DNA of 64,000 bases, from NCBI GenBank assembly GCA_035540635.1, contig DATLGH010000045.1:54255-118254 (forward strand), written 5' to 3'. The notes under the pieces were generated by a model. It made no database searches. It had not been told where the DNA came from and saw nothing but the letters and a program-made list of their open reading frames with translations. A program made the position numbers and the translations under genes. This document shows positions 50,405 through 60,247 of the stretch, piece after piece (position 1 is the stretch's first letter; every line of letters starts with the position of its first letter). The stretch is from Egibacteraceae bacterium. Its GTDB lineage: Bacteria > Actinomycetota > Nitriliruptoria > Euzebyales > Egibacteraceae.

Positions 50405-50966
50405 GTGGCCGCGACGGCTCGAGGCCGGCGAGCCGGACGAGGCGCCGGCCCGCGGCGACATGGAACCCGGCGAAGGCGAACACGCCGACGGCTGCCAGGT
50501 CCGTGACGCCGGCGAGGACGGCTGCGGCGGCGGCGAGCCCGAGCACACCGAGCGCGATCGTCGGTCTGCTGACGCCCCGCTTGAACCCTGGTGCGGCGCG
50601 CATGGTAGAGCTCGGCGAGCGGTGCGGTCGCAACGTGTGGGATCGCCCCGGCGCCGAGCAGGCCGAGGCCGAGGACGCTCAGTCCGAACAGGTGCCGGGC
50701 TCGTCGCTCGCAGTGCCCGGTGCAGGGGCGTGGACGATCCACAACAACAGGACGGCGAGGTAAAGGGTGTTCTCGACCATCCGGGCCGGCCAGATGTCGG
50801 CGAAGGCGGTGAGCGACCGCTCAGGGGTGATGTCCATCCCCACGAATACGGCGACCACAACGAATGTGACGAGCATGAGGATGCTGCCGGCGACGCCGGC
50901 GCGGCCTCCGCAGCGCAGGATGCTGTCGTGTCGGGGTTGGGTGCGGGTGGGGCGCGGGTCATGCAT
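50405..50966 (-). pseudogene. Multi-pass membrane protein remnant (frameshifted)
   Basis: Hydrophobic segments in three minus-strand frames line up as one membrane protein: GVAGSILMLVTFVVVAVFVG with MVENTLYLAVLLLWIVHAP (from ATG 50966), then LFGLSVLGLGLLGAGAIPHV, then TIALGVLGLAAAAAVLAGVT with LAAVGVFAFAGFHVAAGRRL. The arrangement resembles DUF4386-like proteins. At least two frameshifts, near 50710 and 50600, separate the parts. Confidence 0.65.
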
Positions 50967-51119
50967 CGAGGGCCTCCTTCATCCGCATGGGGCGACGATG
51001 ACGGCGGCAGGCATCCCGCACATCAGCCTGCGGGCTCGACCTGTCCTGGCTGCAAGGAGGGCGTGAATCTCGTTCTTTCGGCTGATCCGCTGCGTCCCCG
51101 GGTTCCCTACGATCCGGTG

Positions 51120-52257
51120 ATGGTCAGCCACGTACTGCGGACGCTTTGGGTCGAACAGCGCCCCGCGGCGCCACCCGCGCGGAACTGGCGGGACTGGACA
51201 CTCACCGGGGGGCTCATGGCGGGCTCGGTGTCGAGCTCGCGTTGCGCGCCGACCGGTCGTGGGCCCCCCTCGTGCTGGGGACCAGTTTGGTGATCGCGGC
51301 CTCGCTGCTGTGGCGGCGCACCCACCCGCTGGCCGCGGTCGCCGTGGCGTTCGGCACGGTCATCGCGTTCGACCTCGCGCGCATCCTCACCCTCGACGCG
51401 ACCGGGCTGATGAGCATCGCAGGACTGCTCGTGCTCCCCTACGCGCTGCTGCGGTGGGCTCAGGTCGCGAGGCCGCAACCGGGCTCGGGGTGATCCTCGT
51501 CTGGCTTGTCGTCACCCACCTCGCCGACCCAACCGAGACCGGCGAGGTGGTGGCGGGCTATGGGTTCTTCCTGTTCTCCGCAGCGCTCGGCGCGTCCATC
51601 CGCTTCCACGCCAACACCCGGGCCCGCGACATCGAGCAGGCCAAGCTGCGGGAGCGCAACGCGCTCGCCCGCGAGCTCCACGACGCCGTCGGTCACCACG
51701 TGTCCGCGATCGCCATACAGGCGCAGGCCGGCCGGAGCGTCGCCGCGACTCAACCTGACCGTGCCGTCGCTGCGTTGGCGACCATCCAGGAGGCGGCGTC
51801 ACGGACGCTGGCGGAGATGCGCGCCCTCGTGGGCGTCCTGCGCGACGGAGCCGAGCCTGACCTCGCGCCCCCGGCGGGGGCGGTGGAAATCGCACGGCTC
51901 GCCCGCGGCGACGCCGCCGGCCCTCGGGTCGACGTGCAGCTGCCGGACGACCTCGGTGACCTCAGCCCCTCGGTCGGCGTCGCGCTGTACCGGCTCGCCC
52001 AGGAGTCGGTCACCAACGCACTGCGCCACGCCCGCGCCGCGAGCCTGGTCATCGTCCGGGTCACCGACGAGGGTGAGCAGGTTCGCCTGACCATCCGCGA
52101 CGACGGCGCCCTGACCACGCCGGCGCCGGCGGGCTTCGGCATCGTCGGCATGACCGAGCGGGTGACGCTGCTCGGCGGGAGCCTGCGGGCAGGTCCCGGC
52201 CGAGGCGGCGGCTGGACGGTGGACGCGGTCCTGCCAAAGCGCGGGGTGCCGTCGTGA
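51120..52257 (+). pseudogene. Two-component sensor histidine kinase (two frameshifts)
   Basis: A NarL-type (HisKA_3) sensor kinase. The membrane-sensing part is in pieces: RTLWVEQRPAAPPARNWRDW from ATG 51120, then VLGTSLVIAASLLWRRTHPL one frame over after about 51230, then TGLGVILVWLVVTHLADPTE in a third frame after about 51451, where one G appears to be missing from a G run. The kinase core is intact from there: RNALARELHDAVGHHVSAIA (H box), LYRLAQESVTNALRHARAAS (N box) and GFGIVGMTERVTLLGGSL. Either a decaying gene or sequencing indels. Confidence 0.8.
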
Positions 52258-52905
52258 CGGTCAGGGTGCTCGTCGCCGATGACCAGGACATCGTCCGCGC
52301 AGGGCTGGTGATGCTCCTCGACGCCCAACCGGACATCGAGGTCGTCGGCGAGGCAGCCGACGGCCGCCACGCAGTCGCCCTTGCTCGTCAACTCCGGCCT
52401 GACGTGTGCCTGCTCGACATCCGCATGCCCGATGGACGGCATCGAGGCGACCCGCCAGCTCGCCGGCCCCGCCGTCGCCGATCCGCTGGCGGTCATCGTC
52501 ATAACCACGTTCGACCTTGACGAGTACGTCCACGCTGCATTGGAGGCCGGCGCCCGCGGGTTCCTGCTCAAGGACGCCGGACCCGACCTGCTGACCCAGG
52601 CCATCCTCGCCGCCGCCGACGGAGGCGCGCTCATCGCCCCGAGCATCACCGCACGACTGCTCGCCGCGTTCGCGGACGCCGCACGACAACCGCCCCCACA
52701 GCCGCTCGAGCCGCTCACAGCCCGCGAGGAAGAGGTGCTTCTCACCGTCGCTCGCGGCTGGACCAACCACGAGATCGCAGACGAACTGCAGATCAGCGTC
52801 AGCACCGTCAAGACCCACCTCGCTGCGCTCATGCGCAAGCTCCGCGCACGCAACCGGTCGAAATCGCCATGTGGGCATACGAGGCCGGCCGCATGGAAGG
52901 GGTAG
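52254..52905 (+). pseudogene. LuxR/NarL-type response regulator (two frameshifts)
   Basis: The partner of the upstream kinase, starting GTG 52254 with a 4-nt overlap. VLVADDQDIVRAGLVMLLDA and PDVCLLDIRMP (phospho-Asp) are in the first frame. At 52430 the frame shifts and MDGIEATRQLAGP, IVITTFDLDEYVHAALEAGA and the HTH ARGWTNHEIADELQISVSTV continue in another. Near 52857 a second shift replaces the usual VEIAMWAYEAGRM C-terminus with an unrelated tail. Restoring bases at two sites would give a full NarL-type regulator. Confidence 0.8.
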
Positions 52906-53150
52906 CCCCCGGGCGCTCGTCTAGACGACTTCCCCCGGAGGGCGTAGGGCTGCAGAGGAATCGGGTGAGAACGCCCGGCCGCTGGTAGCGCCCGAAGCGC
53001 CCACGAGGTGAGCAGCGGCGCGGCTTGCGCGGCGGGTGGGCTCTGCCCGGACTTCATGCGCTGGCCCCCGCACCGCCCCTTCACCTCGCCCACCAGCCGG
53101 CCGCCGTGCGATACTGCGCTACGGACCGTGTGTGGCGGCGGGGTGGGTCG

Positions 53151-54791
53151 ATGGGCGACGGTGGCGACAGCCTTGAGGCGGCGTGGGAGGCCTACAGCGC
53201 CCGCGACTGGGTGACCGCCCGGGATACGTTCACCGCCGCGCAGGAGAAGTCGGCCCTGTCGGCAGACGACCTCGCCGCGGTGGCGAACTGCTCGTGGTGG
53301 CTCGGTGACCTCGACGAGGCGTTGCGGGTCCTGCAGGAGGCCCACCGCCGCTACCTCGACGACCGGCGACCAGGGCCGGCGGCGCTCATGGCGATGGAGA
53401 TCGGCTACACGTTGTCCTTGCGCCGTGAGGAGGCGCAGGCGACTGGCTGGATGAGCCGGGCGGCGCGCCTCCTGGCCGACCACCGCGACAGCGTCGAACA
53501 GGGCTACCTTGACTACGTCACCGGTTTCGAGTCCGCTTTCCACGGCGGCGACCTCGACGCGGCGCTCGTGGCGGCCCGGCGGGTGCAGGCGTCGGGACAG
53601 CGGTTCGGCGACCCGACGCTCGTGGCCGTCGGCGTTCTCGGGCAGGGTCGGGTGCTCATCAGGCAGGGCCGCGTCGGCGAGGGCATGACCTTGCTCGACG
53701 AGGCGATGGTGGCCGCGGTCTCCGACGACCTCGACCCCGGCTGGGCCGGCAACATCTACTGCCATCTCATGGTCGTGTGCGAGGAGATCGCCGACCTGCG
53801 CCGGGCGGGGGAGTGGACGGAGGTCACCGCTCGCTGGTGCGAGCAGATGCCGGGGGCGGGGCCCTTCATGGGCATCTGCCGCGTCCACCGTGCACACGTG
53901 CTGCAGGTACGCGGCGCGTGGCGCGAGGCCGAGCGGGAGGTGAGATTGGTCTGCGAGGAGCTCCCCCACTTCGACGTCGGCATCGTCGCCGAGGCGCACT
54001 ACCAGCTCGGCGAGCTGCGGCGCCAACGAGGCGACCTCGCCGGCGCGGAGGCGGAGTTCCGCACGGGCCACCGCCTCGGGCGGGACCCGCAACCAGGGCT
54101 GGCTTTGGTGCGGCTGGCTCAGGGCCACACCGAGGCGGCGGCGACGTCCATCGCCGCGCGGCTCGCCACTGCCGGCGAGGATGTCCTCGTGCGGGCCCGT
54201 CTGCTGCCCGCGGCCGTGGAGATCGCGGTCGCCGCCGGTGACGTCGAACGCGCGCGCACGGCCGCCGACGAGCTGGGGCGCATCGCCGCCATCTACGCCA
54301 CGGCCGGGTTCGCCACCCAGGCGGCGCACGCCTGCGGGCTGGTGCTGCTCGCCGCGGGCGACGCCGAGGCGGCACTGCCGAGGCTGCGGGAGGCGCTGCA
54401 CAACTGGCAGCAACTCGGCGCCCCCTACGAGGCTGCCCGGGTACGGGTGCTGCTCGCCGGCGGGTACGACGCTCTGGGGGACCGGGAGAGCGCGACGGCC
54501 GAGCGCAACGCCGCCAGGGACACCGTCGCCCGCCTCGGTGCCGCCTGGCCGGCCAGCCCCCTGCCTGACCCGGCGCCCGCCCGGGCCGGTGCGCTGACGC
54601 CGCGGGAGGCCGAGGTCCTGGGGCTTGCGGCGTCGGGCAAGACCAACCAGCAGATCGCCGCCGAGCTCGTGCTGAGCATCCGCACCGTGGAGCGGCACCT
54701 CGCCACGGTCTACGAGAAGCTGGGCGTGCACGGGCGCAGCGCGCGCGCCGCAGCGGTCAGCCACGCGCTGCGCCAGGGCATCATCCCCTGA
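53151..54791 (+). CDS. LuxR-family regulator with TPR-like repeats
   Basis: A 546-residue protein, mostly a TPR/MalT-like helical solenoid (DSLEAAWEAYSARDWVTARD, LADDLAAVANCSWWLGDLDE, QQLGAPYEAARVRVLLAGGY). It ends in a LuxR DNA-binding domain (LTPREAEVLGLAASGKTNQQ, AAELVLSIRTVERHLATVYE). There is no nucleotide-binding domain, unlike LAL regulators. It is intact, in contrast to the genes just upstream. ATG 53151. It may control the downstream acetyltransferase and methyltransferase genes, but that is only positional inference. Confidence 0.85.
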   Translation: MGDGGDSLEAAWEAYSARDWVTARDTFTAAQEKSALSADDLAAVANCSWWLGDLDEALRVLQEAHRRYLDDRRPGPAALMAMEIGYTLSLRREEAQATGWMSRAARLLADHRDSVEQGYLDYVTGFESAFHGGDLDAALVAARRVQASGQRFGDPTLVAVGVLGQGRVLIRQGRVGEGMTLLDEAMVAAVSDDLDPGWAGNIYCHLMVVCEEIADLRRAGEWTEVTARWCEQMPGAGPFMGICRVHRAHVLQVRGAWREAEREVRLVCEELPHFDVGIVAEAHYQLGELRRQRGDLAGAEAEFRTGHRLGRDPQPGLALVRLAQGHTEAAATSIAARLATAGEDVLVRARLLPAAVEIAVAAGDVERARTAADELGRIAAIYATAGFATQAAHACGLVLLAAGDAEAALPRLREALHNWQQLGAPYEAARVRVLLAGGYDALGDRESATAERNAARDTVARLGAAWPASPLPDPAPARAGALTPREAEVLGLAASGKTNQQIAAELVLSIRTVERHLATVYEKLGVHGRSARAAAVSHALRQGIIP

Positions 54792-54963
54792 CGATCTGGG
54801 CGGCAACACCCACGCAGCCACCGGCGGTTCTACGTAGTCGGGTTGCGTGCCAGCACGCAGGTCGCGCGCCCGTTCCCGCCGTACCGTGCGGGGCAGTCGC
54901 GGTTCGCCGGTCGCTCCGGCCTCCGGCGGTCCGCGACAGTCCAGCCGGAAGCGAGGAGCCGCC

Positions 54964-55554
54964 ATGAGCAGTCCGCCCACCGTCAGCACCGGGGTGACCC
55001 GAATCGGCCGGCCGAAGGCGATCGCGACGCTGGTCGTCGCCTTCAGCGCGGACCCCGTGATCCGCTGGGTGTACCCACACACCGACCGCTACCTCGTCCA
55101 CTTCCCCGAGCTGATCGGGCGTATGGGAGCCCCCGCCTTCAAGGCCGGTACGGCCGACGGGATCGGCGACGACGCCGGCGCGGCGCTGTGGGTGCCGCCG
55201 GGCCAACAGACGGACTCCGACGGCCTCGTCGCGCTGGCTCAGCGCAGCATCGACCCCGAGCGCCTCGATGCGGTGTTCGCGCTTCTCGCCCAGGTCGAGG
55301 AGCACCACCCGGCCGACCCGCACTGGTATCTGCCGTTCATCGGCGTGGACCCCCGCTGTCAGGGCCAGGGTCACGGTTCGGCGCTGATGCGGCAGGGGCT
55401 GTCGCGCTGCGCCCGTGACGGGCTGCCCGCCTACCTTGAGGCCAGCAGTGCGCGCAACCGCTCGCTGTACGAGCGGCACGGGTTCGAAGTCATCGCCGAG
55501 ATCCAGGTGGCGGACTCCCCGCCGCTATGGCCGATGCTGCGCCCGGCGCCGTGA
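54964..55554 (+). CDS. GNAT family N-acetyltransferase
   Basis: A 196-residue acetyltransferase. The acetyl-CoA pyrophosphate loop is in IGVDPRCQGQGHGSALMRQG (Q/RxxGxG/A), preceded by the strand HWYLPFIGVD and followed by YLEASSARNRSLYERHGFEV. The N-terminal region (LVVAFSADPVIRWVYPHTDR) is typical of the GNAT subgroup with a predicted small-molecule amine substrate. AGGAG lies upstream of ATG 54964. Confidence 0.9.
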   Translation: MSSPPTVSTGVTRIGRPKAIATLVVAFSADPVIRWVYPHTDRYLVHFPELIGRMGAPAFKAGTADGIGDDAGAALWVPPGQQTDSDGLVALAQRSIDPERLDAVFALLAQVEEHHPADPHWYLPFIGVDPRCQGQGHGSALMRQGLSRCARDGLPAYLEASSARNRSLYERHGFEVIAEIQVADSPPLWPMLRPAP

Positions 55555-55607
55555 AGGGCCGACACCTCCGCACGACGGGAAACCCGAAAGCCAGAGGAGC
55601 CACACCA

Positions 55608-56465
55608 ATGACCGTCCAAGACACCGTGACCGCACAGGACCCGCGGGAGCCGGAGCTCACGCCGGCGCAGGCCTACGAGCAGTACTTTGGCCCGGCGATC
55701 TTCCAGCCGCTGTCGCGGGTCGTCGTGGACCTCGCCGCGCCACGCCCCGGCGAGTGTGTACTCGACCTGGCCTGCGGCACCGGCATTGTCGCGCGTCGGG
55801 TGGCGCCGCTGGTGGGCGGTGCCGGCCGGGTGGTCGGCGTGGACGTCAGTCCCGCGATGCTCGCGGTCGCCCGGGCGCAACCGGCGCCGGAGGGGGCATC
55901 GATCGAGTGGCGCGAGGGTGACGGGACCGCGCTCGACCTCCCCGACGGCACGTTCGACGTCGTGCTGTGCCAGCAGGGGCTGCAGTTCTTCCCCGACCGG
56001 CCGGCGGGCGTGCGCGAGATTCGACGGGCCCTCGTCGACGGGGGTCGTGCCGTGGTGGCCGTGTGGCAGGGGCTCGACCCCCACCCGCTGTATGCGGCGC
56101 TGGCCGAGGCCGAGCTGCCGCACCTCAGGGCGCTTGGCACGGCGGTGACCGCCGCGGATCTGACGGCGCCGTTCTCCCTCGGCGACGGCGACGAGCTGCG
56201 GAACCTCTTCGCGGAGGCCGGCTTCAGCGACGTCGACGTCGTTTCCCGGTCGATCGAGGCGCGGTACGCCACGCCCGACCGGTTCGTCGAGCGCCTGGAG
56301 TTCGCCTACGCCGCGGTTGTGCCCCAGTTCGCCGAGGACCCGGAGGCGTTCGCCGCCTACCTGGAGGCGATCAGCCGGGAGACGCGGGAGACGGTCGAGC
56401 GCTACCGCCAAGGCGACTGGATCGTCGTGCCGATGCACACCCACATCGCGATCGCTCGATCCTGA
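55608..56465 (+). CDS. SAM-dependent class I methyltransferase
   Basis: A 285-residue methyltransferase with motif I ECVLDLACGTGIVARRVAPL, an acidic motif II in GVDVSPAMLAVA, and FDVVLCQQGLQFFPDRPAG (UbiE/Methyltransf_11 type). The C-terminal part (FVERLEFAYAAVVPQFAEDP) is helical and probably caps a small-molecule substrate. ATG 55608 is preceded by AGAGGA. The substrate is unknown. Confidence 0.9.
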   Translation: MTVQDTVTAQDPREPELTPAQAYEQYFGPAIFQPLSRVVVDLAAPRPGECVLDLACGTGIVARRVAPLVGGAGRVVGVDVSPAMLAVARAQPAPEGASIEWREGDGTALDLPDGTFDVVLCQQGLQFFPDRPAGVREIRRALVDGGRAVVAVWQGLDPHPLYAALAEAELPHLRALGTAVTAADLTAPFSLGDGDELRNLFAEAGFSDVDVVSRSIEARYATPDRFVERLEFAYAAVVPQFAEDPEAFAAYLEAISRETRETVERYRQGDWIVVPMHTHIAIARS

Positions 56466-56976
56466 AGACCGGCCAGTCCTGGACGTACTATTCCCGCTCG
56501 CGGTCGGACTCGAAGTGGCCGTTCTCTCCGCCATCCTCGCCCACCCGGGGGGACGTGGATCCCCGTCGGCGCCCTCGCTGGGTGCGGTGAAGATCGTCGC
56601 GTGCGTCAGCATACGAACCAGGCAGGCCACCGCGCTCGATGCCTGCGGGGAGGGACGCAACGCCGCGCCCGGCGGGGGCACCGCGCCCGTGCTCCTGCGC
56701 CTCGCCGCGGCACGGGGCCGCTGGCTGATCCCCCGGCCGGTGCGACTCCCGCGACGCACCGACATGTCGGCGGGGAACATCCGCGCTGCGCAGGTGCGCC
56801 CCCCGCCCGCTCGTAGCTGCGGTCCAGGAGATCCCGAAGACCGGCTAGCTCTTCGGGAGTCTCGAACATCGGCGTCTCCGGGTTCCTGAACGGTCTGCAC
56901 GCGCGCCACGGGTGGCAGGCTGCCATGGCTCGATGCTCCATGTGTGGGACCCGACAGGGCAGGCCCTGCATATACG
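56466..56976. other. Stretch without an intact gene; possible PPOX-family remnant
   Basis: No complete gene is seen in these 511 nt. On the minus strand a start at about 56868 reads MFETPEELAGLRDLLDRSYE and then degenerates, with AHLRS continuing in another frame. This resembles the N-terminus of actinobacterial pyridoxamine-phosphate-oxidase-like proteins, so it may be a relic. Evidence is thin. Confidence 0.35.
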
Positions 56977-57585
56977 ATGGCGCCCGGCTACCTCGCCGCT
57001 CCTGTCGCCGAAAGGGCGGTGTTGCCCCGCACGACGGTTCGTCTGATGGCCGCGTCGGTCGTCGCCGTGGCGGCGGTCGTGGGCGGCCATGCCCTCGTGT
57101 ACGAGGTCGGCCCCACCGCGCACCTCCAGACGCACGCGCTCACCGAGGCGGGCCACGGGCACTGGCCGCTGCCATGGTTGGCCGCTTCCCTTCTTGCCGC
57201 CGTGGGAGCTTCGGCCTACGGGTTCACACGTGGCCGGCGTCGTGGCCGGTCCTCGTGGGGCGCGTTGTGGCCGCGTCTTGCTGCCGGACAGGTCAGCGGG
57301 TTCCTGCTGCTGGAAGCCGGTGAGCGCGTCGCCGCGGGGACTGCGGTGAGCGCGCTGTTCGACGAGCCGGTGATCCTCGTCGGCATCATCGTCCAGGTTG
57401 CGGCCGCCTGCTTCGCGGCCGGAGTGCTGCGGACCAGCGAGCGGGTCGCTGACGGGTTCGCACACGCCGGGAGCCCGGTCCGATTGCCTTCCGTCGTCGC
57501 CGTCGGCCGCCGCCCGGCGCCGTCGCTGCGCTCATCACGTCCCGACCGGACCGGTCTGACCCGAAGAGGTCCTCCCGTCCACTGA
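56977..57585 (+). CDS. Four-helix membrane protein of the copper module
   Basis: A 202-residue membrane protein with segments LMAASVVAVAAVVGGHALVY, LPWLAASLLAAVGASAYGF, LAAGQVSGFLLLEAGERV and PVILVGIIVQVAAACFAAGV. The histidines in GGHALVYEVGPTAHLQTHAL are placed where a metal could bind near the membrane surface. It is followed after 86 nt by a YcnI-like gene and a CopC-CopD fusion, so a copper role is plausible. ATG 56977 is assumed. The family is not recognised with certainty. Confidence 0.6.
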   Translation: MAPGYLAAPVAERAVLPRTTVRLMAASVVAVAAVVGGHALVYEVGPTAHLQTHALTEAGHGHWPLPWLAASLLAAVGASAYGFTRGRRRGRSSWGALWPRLAAGQVSGFLLLEAGERVAAGTAVSALFDEPVILVGIIVQVAAACFAAGVLRTSERVADGFAHAGSPVRLPSVVAVGRRPAPSLRSSRPDRTGLTRRGPPVH

Positions 57586-57671
57586 TGGCCTGAGCCAACG
57601 TGGCTGCCCGGGGGCAGCGGCGTTCGTCGTGCGTTTTCGGACCGGCCACAGCACAACAGGGGAGACCAACC

Positions 57672-58376
57672 ATGCCCAGATTCGTCATCACCGCGTTCGC
57701 CGTCGCCCTGCTTGTCGCGCTCGGGTCCTCCCCGGTCCTGGCGCATGTCACGATCAACCCTCAGGAGGCCGCCGCCGACAGCTACGCCCGGTTCGCATTT
57801 CGGGTCGGCCACGGCTGCGAGGGGTCGCCGACGACCGAGGTCGCCGTCCAGATCCCTCCTGGCGTCGTCTCGGTCAAGCCCGAGCTCGTGCCGGGGTGGG
57901 AGTACGAGACCGTCGTCGGCGAGCTGTCCGAGCCGGTGGAGCTGCACGGCGAGGAGATCACCGAGGGTGTGCAGGAGGTGCGCTGGTTCGGGGGCCCGCC
58001 CATCCCCGACGAGGCGTTCCAGGAGTTCGGGTTGTCGGTGCGGCTGCCCGACGCCGCTGGAGACATCCTGTACTTCCCGGTCGCCCAGAGGTGCGGGGAG
58101 GGTGAGCACGCGTGGATCGAGCGCCCCGACGAAGGCCGGCCTGACGAGGAGCTGGAGGAGCCGGCGCCCGGGTTGCTGCTGACGGCCGGCGGCGGACATG
58201 GCGGGACGGTCGAGGAAGTCACCGAGGTGGCCAGCGCCTCGGACGGCGAGGTCCTCGCATCGGCCGTGGCCGACGCGGAGCAGGCAGCGTCCCAGGCCCG
58301 GATCCTTGCCGTCCTCGCCCTTGTCGTGGCGCTGGCGGCGGCGGGTGCCGCCGTCGTGCGGGCCCGACGAAACTGA
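57672..58376 (+). CDS. YcnI-family (DUF1775) copper-binding membrane protein
   Basis: A 234-residue exported protein. The signal peptide FVITAFAVALLVALGSSPVLA is cleaved before HVTINPQEAAADSYARFAFR, leaving an N-terminal His that in YcnI forms a monohistidine Cu(II) site. The domain continues with CEGSPTTEVAVQIPPGVVSV and GWEYETVVGELSEPVELHG, including the conserved Trp. A C-terminal helix (ILAVLALVVALAAAGAAVV) anchors it. The next gene starts 1 nt later. Confidence 0.92.
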   Translation: MPRFVITAFAVALLVALGSSPVLAHVTINPQEAAADSYARFAFRVGHGCEGSPTTEVAVQIPPGVVSVKPELVPGWEYETVVGELSEPVELHGEEITEGVQEVRWFGGPPIPDEAFQEFGLSVRLPDAAGDILYFPVAQRCGEGEHAWIERPDEGRPDEELEEPAPGLLLTAGGGHGGTVEEVTEVASASDGEVLASAVADAEQAASQARILAVLALVVALAAAGAAVVRARRN

Positions 58377-58377
58377 C

Positions 58378-60111
58378 GTGGGCGAACCTCCGGGCGGGCG
58401 CCGCCTGCCCGCTGTCGGGATGCGGCCGCGCGCGCGTCTCACCCACGTCGCGTCGTTCGGGGCTGCCGCGATCGCCGTGGTGGCCCTCCTGGCCGGTCCG
58501 GCGATGGCGCACGCCGTCCTGGTGGAGGCTGCCCCGCCCGACGGCAGCGTGCTCGATGACCCGCCCCGCACGATCGAGCTGCGCTTCAACGAGCCGGTCA
58601 GCGTTCCTCCGGGCGGGATCCGCCTGTATGACGCGGCGGCCGACCAGGTGCCGCTTGGCGATGACCGTGGCTCGGCGCCGCAGGAGATCACCGTCCCCGT
58701 CGACGAGGTCCTCGAGGACGGGCCCTACATCCTCACCTGGCGGGTCGTCTCCGCGGACGGTCACCCGGTGCGGGGAGCCTTTCAGTTCTCCGTCGGTGGC
58801 GAGACGACGGTGGACGAGGGCACGTTCGCCGTGATCTTCTCCGATGCGTCCGCCAACCGCTGGCTGGTCTCGGGCGCGATCGTGCGCACCGGGGCCTTCA
58901 TCGGCACGCTGCTCGCGACCGGTGTCGCGTTCTTCCTCGCCTTCGTCTGGCGTCGCCCTGCTCGGGGCGGCGCTGCCGTCACCGACGGCAGCCCGACGGT
59001 CGATCGCCGCCTGCGCCTGATGGCGGCATGGGCCGCGCTCGGGGCCGCGCTCGCGACCGTCGCCCTCGTCGGGTTGCAGTCCGGCAGCCTGGCCGACCGC
59101 GGCCTGACGGGCATGGTCGACCGGCAGGTTCTCAGCGAGATCGTGACGAGCCCGTTCGGACTCGGGATGGGCCTGCGCACCGTCGCGCTGCTCGCGCTCG
59201 GCGTCCTGCTCGCCACGTCGGCTGACCGGGTCGTGCAGGCGGCGGGGGCGGGCGGGGTCGCCGTCGCGTCCTTCGTGCTCGTCGGGCACTCCGCGGTGAC
59301 CACGCCGCGCTGGTTCGCGTGGTTGGCCGACGTCGTCCACGTCGGCGCGGCCGCGGTGTGGTTCGGCGGCCTGGTGGCGCTCGGGGCGACCCTGTGGTGG
59401 CAGCGTCACGAGGAGGACGCTGGCACCTCCGTCAGCGCGGTGAGCCGCTACTCCCAGGCCGCTGCGGGCGCGCTGGCGGGCGTGGCGGCCACGGGGCTCG
59501 GACTGGCGTGGCTGGAGGTCCGGGCGCTCCGAGCAGTGTTCACGACCCCTTATGGGCAGGTGCTCGTCGCGAAGCTCGCGCTCGTCGCGCTGATCCTCGG
59601 CGTGGCCGCCTACAACCGCTACCGGCTGGTCCCCGCCGTGCGCGACGTCGAGCGCAGGTCAGCCGGACGGCGCCTTCTGCGTCGCACCGTAACCGTGGAA
59701 GCCGGCGTCATGAGCGCCGTGATCGCGCTGACCGCCGTGCTCGTCGCGCTCCAACCCGCACGGGAGGCGGCCGGGATCGGCGGATTGTTCACCGCCGACG
59801 TGCCCGTGACGGATGGTCTGACACTCAACCTCACCGTGGACCCCAACCGCGCCGGCGGCAACGAGGTGCACCTCTACCTCCTCGACCAGACCGGACGGCC
59901 GACGGACGCGCAGGACCTGACCCTGCGGTTCACGATGCCCGCCGAGGAGATCGGGCCGATCGAACGCCAACCGCTCGTTGCCGGCCCCGGGCACTGGGTC
60001 CATTCCGGCCCGGAGCTGCAGATTGCGGGCACCTGGCGGATCGAGGCGGTCGTGGCACTGTCCCGGTTCGAGCGGGAGAACGCCACGGTCAGCGTCACCG
60101 TCAATCCCTGA
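58378..60111 (+). CDS. CopC-CopD-YtkA fusion, copper uptake/binding membrane protein
   Basis: A protein of about 577 residues. After a signal segment (ASFGAAAIAVVALLAGPAMA) the mature protein starts HAVLVEAAPPDGSVLDDPPR, the CopC domain with its N-terminal copper His, and later HPVRGAFQFSVGG. A multi-helix CopD domain follows (VGHSAVTTPRWFAWLADVVH, VWFGGLVALGATLWW). The C-terminal 110 residues form a periplasmic YtkA/FixH-like beta domain (LTVDPNRAGGNEVHLYLLDQ, GTWRIEAVVAL). GTG 58378 is used; ATG 58420 is a good alternative. It is coupled to the YcnI gene. Confidence 0.9.
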   Translation: MGEPPGGRRLPAVGMRPRARLTHVASFGAAAIAVVALLAGPAMAHAVLVEAAPPDGSVLDDPPRTIELRFNEPVSVPPGGIRLYDAAADQVPLGDDRGSAPQEITVPVDEVLEDGPYILTWRVVSADGHPVRGAFQFSVGGETTVDEGTFAVIFSDASANRWLVSGAIVRTGAFIGTLLATGVAFFLAFVWRRPARGGAAVTDGSPTVDRRLRLMAAWAALGAALATVALVGLQSGSLADRGLTGMVDRQVLSEIVTSPFGLGMGLRTVALLALGVLLATSADRVVQAAGAGGVAVASFVLVGHSAVTTPRWFAWLADVVHVGAAAVWFGGLVALGATLWWQRHEEDAGTSVSAVSRYSQAAAGALAGVAATGLGLAWLEVRALRAVFTTPYGQVLVAKLALVALILGVAAYNRYRLVPAVRDVERRSAGRRLLRRTVTVEAGVMSAVIALTAVLVALQPAREAAGIGGLFTADVPVTDGLTLNLTVDPNRAGGNEVHLYLLDQTGRPTDAQDLTLRFTMPAEEIGPIERQPLVAGPGHWVHSGPELQIAGTWRIEAVVALSRFERENATVSVTVNP

Positions 60112-60247
60112 CCGAAGAGCAGACGCCGGATCGTCTCCCCGCTCTTCGCCACCCTGCTGCCCTCTGCCCACCCTGACGAACCCGCGGTCGACCACCTGAG
60201 CGGCGCCGGCCACCTCGTGCCAACCGGAGGAAGCGGTCGCCCGCCGC

